Part shown: positions 1 through 4,686 of the stretch, one piece after another
Position numbering within the stretch: position 1 is the stretch's first letter
How the letters are laid out: the number at the start of each line of letters is the position of its first letter
Source of the DNA: Candidatus Tayloriibacteriota bacterium
GTDB taxonomy: Bacteria > Patescibacteriota > Minisyncoccia > Phycocordibacterales > JAKAEA01
NCBI GenBank assembly: GCA_029288535.1
Contig: JARIGY010000102.1
Span: forward strand, 1-6,417
Reading direction: 5' to 3'
Length of the DNA stretch: 6,417 nt
Program-made: the position numbers and the translations under genes
Notes under the pieces: model-generated
The model's database searches: none
What the model was told of the DNA's origin: nothing
The model's input: the letters and a program-made list of their open reading frames with translations, nothing else

Positions 1-83
1 AACGCGACAGCCTGCTTCCGGGTCGGCCATGCCACATGCTTGAGCTCTCCCCTTGTCTCTTTGAGATAATCGCTGAATGCCAT
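1..83 (-). CDS. secE: Preprotein translocase subunit SecE, N-terminal fragment (gene runs off the left edge)
   Basis: SecE is the small essential subunit of the SecYEG protein-conducting channel in the cytoplasmic membrane; it clamps the two halves of SecY. The first 27 codons are present and read MAFSDYLKETRGELKHV followed by AWPTRKQAVA. This matches the conserved amphipathic SecE segment, typically an E-L-K-K-V-x-W-P-T-R-x-E pattern just before the membrane helix. The helix itself lies beyond the window. The ATG at 83-81 is the natural start, because SecE proteins of single-TM type begin a few residues before this motif. No Shine-Dalgarno sequence precedes it, but a -10-like TATAGT lies 9 bases upstream (93-98) and a stronger TTGACA/TATTAT promoter lies further up (146-173). 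In most bacteria nusG and rplKAJL follow secE; that cannot be seen here. Confident identification despite its short length. Confidence 0.9.
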   Translation of the reverse strand, partial: MAFSDYLKETRGELKHVAWPTRKQAVA

Positions 84-120
84 AATGGTTTAACTATACC
101 TTATATTTCGGGTAATAAAA

Positions 121-169
121 AAGCCCTCCTGGGCAATACCCTTCTATAATACTGTATTGGGGCTTTTTG
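121..169 (-). terminator. Intrinsic terminator after the SIMPL gene, probably working in both directions
   Basis: Read on the minus strand, the region after the SIMPL stop codon holds AAAAAGCCC at about 169-161. It is complementary to GGGCTTTTT at about 129-121, with an inner CAATAC/GTATTG pair (160-155 with 139-134). The 3' arm runs straight into a T tract. A smaller hairpin, GCCC-AGGA-GGGC followed by six T residues (133-116 region), uses the same 3' arm, so two alternative folds compete. The plus-strand reading ends in GGGGCTTTTT, so termination in that direction is also plausible. Folding was judged by eye. Confidence 0.7.
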
Positions 170-173
170 TCAA
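146..173 (-). promoter_or_regulatory. Candidate sigma-70-type promoter for secE inside the terminator region
   Basis: On the minus strand a perfect -35 TTGACA (173-168) is followed after 16 bases by TATTAT (151-146), five of six matches to the -10 consensus. Transcription would begin near 140-139, just before the GCCC-AGGA-GGGC-T6 hairpin, so the secE leader would carry a terminator-like hairpin about 40 bases before the start codon. A second, proximal -10-like TATAGT lies at 98-93. Which one is used cannot be decided from sequence. Confidence 0.55.
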
Positions 174-181
174 ATATAAAT

Positions 182-973
182 CTACCGGATCTCGTACGTA
201 ATAGTCACATTTGAAGTGTAATCGTTCTCCCCTGTCTGGATCTGCGGAACGGAAGCCGCGTCGGAAGCCATTTGAGGCGCCATGTTTCTGGCACCGTACA
301 TGATAGGATTGTTGTTGTCTTCTTGAAAGTCAGTAATGCGGACCAGGCGGACACCGAGCTGCGAAGCGAGGACATCGGCTTTTGCCTTTGCGTCGTCAAT
401 GGCTTTCTGGCGGGCGCTTGCCGTGACTGCGTCCGGGTTGTCGAGCGTAAGGCTCAGGCTGCCGATATTCTTGATGCCAACCGAAGTAAGACCGGCGAGG
501 ATCGCACCGGCTTGATCTGTCTTGCGGACTTTGACTTCGACAGACTGGGTGACTTCGTAGCCGGTAAGAACCTGGTTACTCGGACACGGCTGACCGGGAA
601 GGCACGCCTGGTTCCTATATTCGTAGCGCGGATTTGAATTGTAGCCCTGGGTCTTGATGTCCTTATCTTCTATACCCTGGCTTTTCAGGTACGCGATAGC
701 CTTGTTGTTCAAATCTGAAGCTTTGGTTTGGGCGTCCTTTGAAACAGCGGCCTGCTCATCGACAGTAAACGAAAAGCTGGCGACGTCGGGCTTGGCGCTG
801 ACTTTGCCCGTACCGGTTACGGTGATCGATGCCGCTTTTGTCGGATCGACTGGAGCATTCCATGACTTCAAAACACTGACTGACTGCAATGCCAAAAACA
901 AAGCCAAGAAAGAAACCATCGTGATCATCGCGATCCGGATCGGACGCACAAACGCAAAAAATTGTTCATTCAT
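182..973 (-). CDS. SIMPL-domain (DUF541/YggE-like) protein with N-terminal membrane anchor
   Basis: Extracytoplasmic SIMPL-domain protein of 263 residues. A short cytoplasmic start (about 1-13) is followed by one hydrophobic helix (about 14-34, IAMITMVSFLALFLALQ) with no clear signal-peptidase site, so it is probably anchored and outside-facing. The SIMPL domain spans about 48-261. It starts with ITVTGTGKVSAKPDVA, the family hallmark, and continues with IKTQGYNSNPRYEYRN, LTGYEVTQSVEVKVR, the helix ARQKAIDDAKAKADVLA and a final TITYEIR strand. An insertion at 121-134 carries the only two cysteines, C124 and C130 (CLPGQPC), which could form a disulfide. SIMPL proteins are linked to envelope or oxidative stress (E. 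coli YggE), but their biochemistry is poorly defined. The ATG lies 4 bases after the PAP2 stop codon, with no Shine-Dalgarno sequence but a TATACT 7 bases upstream (981-986). It is last in the sigma factor operon and is followed by a terminator. Confidence 0.88.
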   Translation of the reverse strand: MNEQFFAFVRPIRIAMITMVSFLALFLALQSVSVLKSWNAPVDPTKAASITVTGTGKVSAKPDVASFSFTVDEQAAVSKDAQTKASDLNNKAIAYLKSQGIEDKDIKTQGYNSNPRYEYRNQACLPGQPCPSNQVLTGYEVTQSVEVKVRKTDQAGAILAGLTSVGIKNIGSLSLTLDNPDAVTASARQKAIDDAKAKADVLASQLGVRLVRITDFQEDNNNPIMYGARNMAPQMASDAASVPQIQTGENDYTSNVTITYEIR

Positions 974-976
974 ATA

Positions 977-1753
977 CTACAGTATACTACGAACTTCGCC
1001 GAGATGCGCAATGAAGAAAAGCACAAGAAAGAAACCGAGGGCGAGTGAAACGGCAACAAGACCGGCGCGCTCGCCGTGCGACAGGTCGGTAACCCGCTCG
1101 CCGTTCGTATGCCTATGGATGCGGCTGAATATGGAAATGACCAAGCATAGGAGCGAAGCGCCCAGCACCCAGCCGCCAATGACATCGGTCGCCCAGTGAA
1201 CCTCAAGGAAAACTCGGGACAGGCCGATCAGGAAAATCACAGCGATAAAAAAGATCGCAACCAGAACCTTCAGCCACTTCCTGCGGAGAATGTGTATCGA
1301 GAAAAAACAGATGCAGCCGTAGAAAAGCGTGCCGAGAAGGGCGTGGCCGCTCGGAAATGAATAGCCGTGGCGAGCGACTGCAAAAACGGTTTCGGCAGGC
1401 CGGCTGCGCGCAAGCAGATCCTTGAAGAAAAGAGCGGCCACTTCTCCGAGGATGATGCCACCGAGAAACAGGCCGGCGATGCGCTTGCGATGGACGATGA
1501 CGACAATGGCAAGCAGGCAGGCCTGGAACGCGATGATCATTTCCGGATTGGCGAGGTATGTAAGCGCAAGCATGAATCGCGCACTATCCGGCGAAGACCT
1601 GAACGGCACGAAGAACGCGTCGACACGGCGATCGAAATTTACCAGCATTGCATAGGAAGCGCCATGAGATAGAAGGGTCAGAGCAGTTGCAAAAAATACA
1701 ACAAGAAGAACAGCGGCAAGCGCAATGAGTTTCTGCGGAGTGCGATGATGCAT
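977..1753 (-). CDS. PAP2-family membrane phosphatase (phosphatidic acid / undecaprenyl-pyrophosphate phosphatase type)
   Basis: Integral membrane phosphatase of 258 residues with about six hydrophobic helices. All three parts of the PAP2 acid-phosphatase signature are present and in order: K-x6-RP at 111-119 (KDLLARSRP), PSGH at 134-137, and SR-x5-H-x3-D at 179-190 (SRVFLEVHWATD). H137 and H186 are the expected catalytic histidines and D190 completes the charge relay. The active site should face the outside, as in PgpB and BcrC, which dephosphorylate lipid phosphates such as undecaprenyl pyrophosphate or phosphatidic acid; the substrate here cannot be assigned. An extra hydrophobic helix near 232-250 follows a basic loop (208-230). 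The start at 1753 lies 24 bases after the preceding small gene, with no Shine-Dalgarno sequence but a TACAAT 7 bases upstream (1761-1766). Placement behind an ECF sigma factor recalls bcrC, which is controlled by envelope-stress sigma factors in Bacillus. Family certain, substrate unknown. Confidence 0.92.
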   Translation of the reverse strand: MHHRTPQKLIALAAVLLVVFFATALTLLSHGASYAMLVNFDRRVDAFFVPFRSSPDSARFMLALTYLANPEMIIAFQACLLAIVVIVHRKRIAGLFLGGIILGEVAALFFKDLLARSRPAETVFAVARHGYSFPSGHALLGTLFYGCICFFSIHILRRKWLKVLVAIFFIAVIFLIGLSRVFLEVHWATDVIGGWVLGASLLCLVISIFSRIHRHTNGERVTDLSHGERAGLVAVSLALGFFLVLFFIAHLGEVRSIL

Positions 1754-1777
1754 GCTATTTATTGTAGCACGCGCAAT

Positions 1778-2008
1778 TTATACAGCCCGCAATATCAATA
1801 GGACTCCAAGTACAATCAATGCGCCGCAGATAATGAGAAGCCGGGCGCGGCTCTGATCGCGCCGAATGACGAATACCGGTTCGGGCGCGGCAGGGTTCTT
1901 GCCCATATAGGCAACGAGCGAGTCGCGCAAATGCTGCCGCTCGTCATCCCGCAGCGAAACATGCGTCGATTCTTTTTGCAATGTATGCAGTGTTAGCAGC
2001 CGGTTCAT
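1778..2008 (-). CDS. Small single-TM protein overlapping the sigma factor gene; candidate anti-sigma factor or membrane tether
   Basis: 76-residue protein of no recognised family. Residues 1-40 are soluble, charged and probably helical (LRDDERQHLRDSLVAYM at 19-35). A proline-rich and basic linker follows (38-55), and one hydrophobic helix at 56-74 (ARLLIICGALIVLGVLLI region) ends at the C-terminus with no outer domain. Its ATG overlaps the sigma factor TGA as ATGA (2005-2008), so the two are almost certainly translationally coupled, the classic position of an ECF anti-sigma factor. The layout (cytosolic N-terminal helix, then one TM) fits a membrane tether for sigma. No HxxxCxxC zinc anti-sigma motif is present, and the sensory periplasmic domain usual in anti-sigma factors is missing. 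The gene is therefore either a minimal form or a truncated one; I see no frameshifted remnant in the 24 bases before the next gene. Function inferred from position only. Confidence 0.75.
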   Translation of the reverse strand: MNRLLTLHTLQKESTHVSLRDDERQHLRDSLVAYMGKNPAAPEPVFVIRRDQSRARLLIICGALIVLGVLLILRAV

Positions 2009-2517
2009 TGTTCGTTTTGAGAATTCACTTTAAGCATCTCCTGGACTTTTTTGATGCCGCGATTGATGCGGACCGAAACGGCATTTTCCGATTCGCCGAG
2101 GATTTTGGCGATCTCTTTCGGAGAGTAATCGTTGACATAGCGCATCAGGATGACATCCCTGTATTTGCTGTCGAGCTTGTTGATGTGGGCAAGGACAGTG
2201 TCGACTTCCACGCTGAAAATCGTTTTCTTGTGCTCGTTGATCGGCGCATCGAAACCCGTAGCTTCCTGGAGAGCTTCAAGGGAAACCGCTTTTTTCTTGC
2301 GATACTCGTCGATAATGAGATTGTTGGCGACTTTGAAGATGAAGCCTTTGATATTCTTCACTTCCTTGCCGGCGGCGATATATTCCCAGGTTCGGGCGAA
2401 TGTCTCCTGCACCAGGTCGAGGGCAAGCTCGCGATTTGAGAGCTTGAAAAAACAGTGTCGGAATAACTGATCCGCCATTTCATCATACAAAGCGACGAAG
2501 TCTTCTGTTATTGCCAT
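2005..2517 (-). CDS. ECF-type RNA polymerase sigma-70 factor
   Basis: 170-residue group 4 (ECF) sigma factor, the usual size, containing only the two core domains. Sigma region 2 covers about 5-77, with the core-binding helix DLVQETFARTWEYI (34-47) and the -10 melting/recognition stretch NIKGFIFKVANNLIIDEYR (55-73). A linker (78-108) joins it to sigma region 4 at about 112-163. There LDSKYRDVILMRYVNDYSP leads into the helix-turn-helix KEIAKILGESENAVSVRINR, which reads the -35 element. It heads an apparent operon with a small TM protein, PAP2 phosphatase and SIMPL protein, suggesting an envelope-stress circuit. Upstream are a TATAAT promoter at 2593-2620 and an ECF-like GAAAC/TCTAAC pair (2529-2555) that could allow autoregulation. 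The start at 2517 gives the expected N-terminus for the family; no Shine-Dalgarno sequence precedes it. The specific ECF group was not determined. Confidence 0.93.
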   Translation of the reverse strand: MAITEDFVALYDEMADQLFRHCFFKLSNRELALDLVQETFARTWEYIAAGKEVKNIKGFIFKVANNLIIDEYRKKKAVSLEALQEATGFDAPINEHKKTIFSVEVDTVLAHINKLDSKYRDVILMRYVNDYSPKEIAKILGESENAVSVRINRGIKKVQEMLKVNSQNEQ

Positions 2518-2528
2518 GGTGACTAAAA

Positions 2529-2555
2529 GTTAGAGACGCACCACTTCGGGGTTTC
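2529..2555 (-). promoter_or_regulatory. Possible ECF-type promoter just before the sigma factor gene
   Basis: On the minus strand GAAAC (2555-2551) is followed by CGTC (2538-2535) and TCTAAC (2534-2529), 11 bases before the ATG. The elements resemble the AAC -35 and CGTC or TCTAA -10 boxes used by ECF sigma factors, which often autoregulate. Spacing is shorter than the commonly observed spacing, so this is weak. Confidence 0.25.
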
Positions 2556-2580
2556 TTACAGATGAGGCTGCCGGTGCATT

Positions 2581-2596
2581 TAATGAAGATTCATTA
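2581..2596. promoter_or_regulatory. Perfect inverted repeat at the sigma operon promoter; operator-like
   Basis: TAATGAA-GA-TTCATTA: two 7-base arms separated by 2 bases. It overlaps the end of the TATAAT hexamer and the predicted transcription start. A protein bound here would block the promoter. The spacer is too short for a good RNA hairpin, which favours a DNA-binding site. No known operator is recognised. Confidence 0.45.
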
Positions 2597-2620
2597 TACA
2601 CCCTCGGATTTTAATTTAAA
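2593..2620 (-). promoter_or_regulatory. Candidate promoter of the sigma factor operon
   Basis: On the minus strand TTTAAA (2620-2615, four of six matches to TTGACA) is followed after 16 bases by a perfect TATAAT (2598-2593). Transcription would start near 2587-2585, giving a leader of about 70 bases before the sigma factor ATG. The -35 element overlaps the stop codon of the upstream methyltransferase gene. The start region lies inside a perfect inverted repeat (2581-2596). Confidence 0.6.
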
Positions 2621-3485
2621 GCGAAGACCAACGGGCGAAAATGCCGGACGGCAAAAGCTTCTTGGAAGCTGATTCGCGGATAGCGAGCTCGCCGACAGAC
2701 ACAGCGCCCGGGAATGATTTCATGAGATCGGCGAGCGCGTTGGCATATGAAAGAGCCGAGTAGCCCGACGAGTAGCCGTTTATAATGATAAAAAGCGGAT
2801 TGGGAGCAAGAAGTTTTTTGCAGGCGTCGAGAAACGGTACGAATTTCTCTTCTATTTTCCAAACCTCGCCTTTCGGACCGTGGCCGAAGCTCGGCGGATC
2901 CATCATGATGGCGTCGTAGGTATTGCCGCGGCGGATCTCGCGCTCGACAAAAGCGAACGCATCATCGAGAAGCCAGCGCACCGGCCTGTCTGCAAGTGCG
3001 GAAAGTTCGGCATTGTCCTTTGCCCACTGCAGCGCGACTTTCGAACCGTCGACATGCGTGACTTCCGCTCCGGCAGCAAGCGCGGCAAGCGTCGCTCCGC
3101 CGGTGTACCCGAAGAGGTTGAGGACTTTTATTTTTTCTTTTCCAGCTATCTGCTCCCCGATCCATTTCCAATTTTGCGACTGCTCTGGAAAAAGGCCCGT
3201 ATGCTTGAACGACGTGGGCCGGATCCAGAATTTCAGGCCGCCGAAAGCGATGTCCCAGCGGACAGGCAGCCCGTGCGCCATTTTCCAGCCGGCCTTTTCA
3301 TCGGTGCGCAAAAACTTCGCGTGGGCTTTTTCCCATTCGCTTTCCGGCAAAGTTTTTTTCCATAACGCCTGCGGGTCCGGTCGGGACACGAGAAACGCAC
3401 CGTAGCGTTCTAGCTTTTCGCCGTCGCCGCTATCGAGCAGTTCGTAATCCTTTTCTGGTTCGGTGATGAGAGTTTTAAGGTTCAT
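2616..3485 (-). CDS. Class I SAM-dependent methyltransferase, RlmI/RlmK-like (COG1092 type), without PUA domain
   Basis: 289-residue Rossmann-fold methyltransferase. SAM-binding motif I is at 121-130 (VLNLFGYTGG), an acidic ribose-binding residue is D146 (THVDGSK), and the catalytic-site motif IV is DPPSF at 196-200, preceded by a YDAIMM strand. The GLFPEQSQNWKWI segment (97-109) just before the domain is typical of the RlmI/RlmK group, which methylates 23S rRNA. Bacterial RlmI is near 400 residues with an N-terminal PUA domain; here residues 1-95 are a short beta-rich extension (WDIAFGGLKFWIRP at 77-90) without a recognisable PUA domain. The only cysteine is C222, and the position where RlmI-type enzymes carry an SCS motif reads NGYSSG (236-241). 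m5C chemistry is therefore doubtful and the modified base is unknown. The start at 3485 has no Shine-Dalgarno sequence; a TATAGT lies 6 bases upstream (3492-3497). Confidence 0.87.
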   Translation of the reverse strand: MNLKTLITEPEKDYELLDSGDGEKLERYGAFLVSRPDPQALWKKTLPESEWEKAHAKFLRTDEKAGWKMAHGLPVRWDIAFGGLKFWIRPTSFKHTGLFPEQSQNWKWIGEQIAGKEKIKVLNLFGYTGGATLAALAAGAEVTHVDGSKVALQWAKDNAELSALADRPVRWLLDDAFAFVEREIRRGNTYDAIMMDPPSFGHGPKGEVWKIEEKFVPFLDACKKLLAPNPLFIIINGYSSGYSALSYANALADLMKSFPGAVSVGELAIRESASKKLLPSGIFARWSSL

Positions 3486-3491
3486 GAAGGC

Positions 3492-3497
3492 ACTATA
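3492..3497 (-). promoter_or_regulatory. Candidate leaderless -10 element of the methyltransferase gene
   Basis: TATAGT on the minus strand, with exactly 6 bases between it and the ATG, would place the transcription start on the start codon. It sits within a small inverted repeat (3495-3507, ATAAC-AAA-GTTAT). No good -35 is seen. Confidence 0.45.
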
Positions 3498-3509
3498 ACA
3501 AAGTTATCT

Positions 3510-3526
3510 GTTTTCTAAAAGAAAAC
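3510..3526. repeat. Inverted repeat between the AT-rich membrane protein gene and the methyltransferase gene
   Basis: GTTTTCT-AAA-AGAAAAC: perfect 7-base arms with a 3-base loop, beginning two bases after the stop codon of the minus-strand gene at 3528. It could act as a weak transcript-end hairpin, but the stem is A/T-rich and no T tract follows on the minus strand (AGATAACTTTG comes next). It is not a convincing intrinsic terminator. Confidence 0.4.
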
Positions 3527-3527
3527 C

Positions 3528-3908
3528 TTATTTTTGCACTTGATTCTGAGTTTGCTGTTCAAGTTGAATTTTAAAATAATCAGGATTATTTTTTATTTGA
3601 TCAGAAAGTTGTTGCTGGTTTTGTAAAGAATAGACAAAAACAGCAATTACAAAAAGAACTGAGAGCATACTCATTATCCAGTAGACTCTGCTTGTATTTG
3701 ATAATTTTTTTAGATTAAAATTTAAAAATAAATATAAAAGTGCTACAAGCAACCAGATTGGATAAAATATAAAGAAGCCAAAGGCCAATGTAGGGACAAG
3801 CGTAAGAGTAAGAATAATATAAACTATACAAATAGTCAGAACAATTTGTAATAGGAAGGTAAATATTTTCATTAATCTATTATCTCCTAAACTATTAAAC
3901 TGTGCCAT
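3528..3908 (-). CDS. AT-rich three-TM membrane protein of unknown function
   Basis: I do not recognise this protein. As drawn it has 126 residues, with three hydrophobic helices at about 14-35, 38-63 and 76-95. A polar, glutamine- and asparagine-rich tail (97-126, with QNQQQLSDQ and QLEQQTQNQVQK) follows and is probably soluble. The start is uncertain. The ATG at 3908 sits in a palindrome with TATAAC only 4 bases upstream. The ATG at 3872 (MKIFTFLLQ) would give 114 residues, begins right at the first helix, and is preceded by TAGGAG at 11 bases, the only Shine-Dalgarno-like site close to a start in this window; I slightly favour it. Base composition is far more AT-rich than the flanking genes (by eye near 30% GC against above 50%) and codons end mostly in A or T. 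This points to a recently acquired or fast-evolving gene. Confidence 0.7.
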   Translation of the reverse strand: MAQFNSLGDNRLMKIFTFLLQIVLTICIVYIILTLTLVPTLAFGFFIFYPIWLLVALLYLFLNFNLKKLSNTSRVYWIMSMLSVLFVIAVFVYSLQNQQQLSDQIKNNPDYFKIQLEQQTQNQVQK

Positions 3909-3918
3909 GGCAGTTATA
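3903..3918 (-). promoter_or_regulatory. Palindrome and -10-like element in the divergent promoter region
   Basis: TGCCATGGCA (3903-3912) is a perfect 10-base palindrome centred on the upstream start codon of the minus-strand membrane protein. Next to it TATAAC (3918-3913, minus strand) is a -10-like hexamer. If it starts transcription near the palindrome, the ATG at 3872 would receive a leader of about 35 bases containing its TAGGAG site. Confidence 0.35.
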
Positions 3919-3942
3919 CAGCCAGTATGTTAGTCTGATTTT

Positions 3943-4686
3943 ATGTTAACGAAAGCCGCCGCCAGACACGTCAAAGATCTCCACGAAAAAAAGTACCGCA
4001 CCGAGTACGGCGAATTTCTGGTGGAGGGCGAAAAGAACGTAGCAGAACTTTTGAACTCTGATTTTGAAATTATTTCTCTGTTTGTCACACGGGAATTCCA
4101 AAACACATACAGAAAACAACTCGATGCGATAAAAATAAAATACGATTTGGTAGAGCAGGCCGAACTCGAAAAAATGGGCACGCTCGAAAGCAACGACTCA
4201 GCAATAGCTGTCGTAAAGCAATTGGAAAATAAATCTTTTGAAATTGCCGCCGATGAAATAATCTTAGCTCTTGACGACATCCGCGACCCGGGCAACTTGG
4301 GAACGATAATCAGAATCGCCGATTGGTATGGCATTACCAAAATAGTTGCGTCCCCCACTACGACAGACTTTTACAGCAGCAAGACTATTTCTGCCACGCG
4401 CGGTTCTTTTACCCGCGTTTCTATTTTTTATACCCAGCTGGAATCTTTTTTAAAAAACGCCCAGGTTCCGATCTTCGGCGCGTTTCTTGATGGCGAGAAT
4501 GTGCACACTATGAAATTCCCCTCGGCGGGGATACTGGTCATGGGCAGCGAATCGCACGGCATTGGAAAAGGCATCGAGGATACTATTACCCGGAAAATCA
4601 CGATCCCCGGATACGGCAAAACCGAGTCGTTGAACGTCTCGGTCGCTGCCGCAGTCATTTTGGATAACTGGAAAAGAAATACTTAA
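3943..4686 (+). CDS. TrmH/SpoU-family RNA 2'-O-ribose methyltransferase
   Basis: 247-residue SPOUT-class enzyme that uses SAM to methylate a ribose 2'-OH in tRNA or rRNA. The N-terminal substrate-binding domain (about 5-95) includes the EYGEFLVEGEKNVAELL stretch (21-37) typical of RlmB/TrmH rRNA-type members. The catalytic knotted domain (about 106-243) carries motif 1 LDDIRDPGNLGTIIRIA (110-126) with the likely catalytic arginine R124. Motif 2 is VMGSESHGI (199-207) and motif 3 is IPGYGKTESLNVSVAAAVIL (221-240). Full length, no broken motif. The exact target nucleoside cannot be told from sequence. It is the only plus-strand gene, divergent from the AT-rich gene (34 bases apart) and convergent with the 56-residue gene. 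It is somewhat AT-richer than the minus-strand genes, so it may have arrived from elsewhere. Upstream, TATGTT (3926-3931) or TAGTCT (3931-3936, 6 bases before ATG) are weak -10 candidates; no Shine-Dalgarno sequence. Confidence 0.92.
   Translation: MLTKAAARHVKDLHEKKYRTEYGEFLVEGEKNVAELLNSDFEIISLFVTREFQNTYRKQLDAIKIKYDLVEQAELEKMGTLESNDSAIAVVKQLENKSFEIAADEIILALDDIRDPGNLGTIIRIADWYGITKIVASPTTTDFYSSKTISATRGSFTRVSIFYTQLESFLKNAQVPIFGAFLDGENVHTMKFPSAGILVMGSESHGIGKGIEDTITRKITIPGYGKTESLNVSVAAAVILDNWKRNT

Noticed and set aside
84..130. An AGGAGG followed 8 bases later by ATT and eight sense codons ahead of secE (minus strand), as a possible leader peptide
   Set aside because: It needs a rare AUU start, and the AGGAGG is fully explained as loop and stem of the GCCC-AGGA-GGGC hairpin.
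654..1199. Long plus-strand open frame opposite the SIMPL and PAP2 genes (181 codons)
   Set aside because: Antisense shadow of two genes with complete family motifs; its translation has no recognisable domain and it spans their junction.
2535..2556. Possible hairpin ACCAC-TTCG-GGGGT in the sigma gene leader as terminator of the methyltransferase gene
   Set aside because: One mismatch in a five-base stem and no T tract on the minus strand.
2880..3405. Two overlapping plus-strand open frames of about 160 codons opposite the methyltransferase gene
   Set aside because: The minus-strand frame carries motif I and DPPSF; the plus-strand translations are Arg/Ser/Ala-rich shadows with no family pattern.
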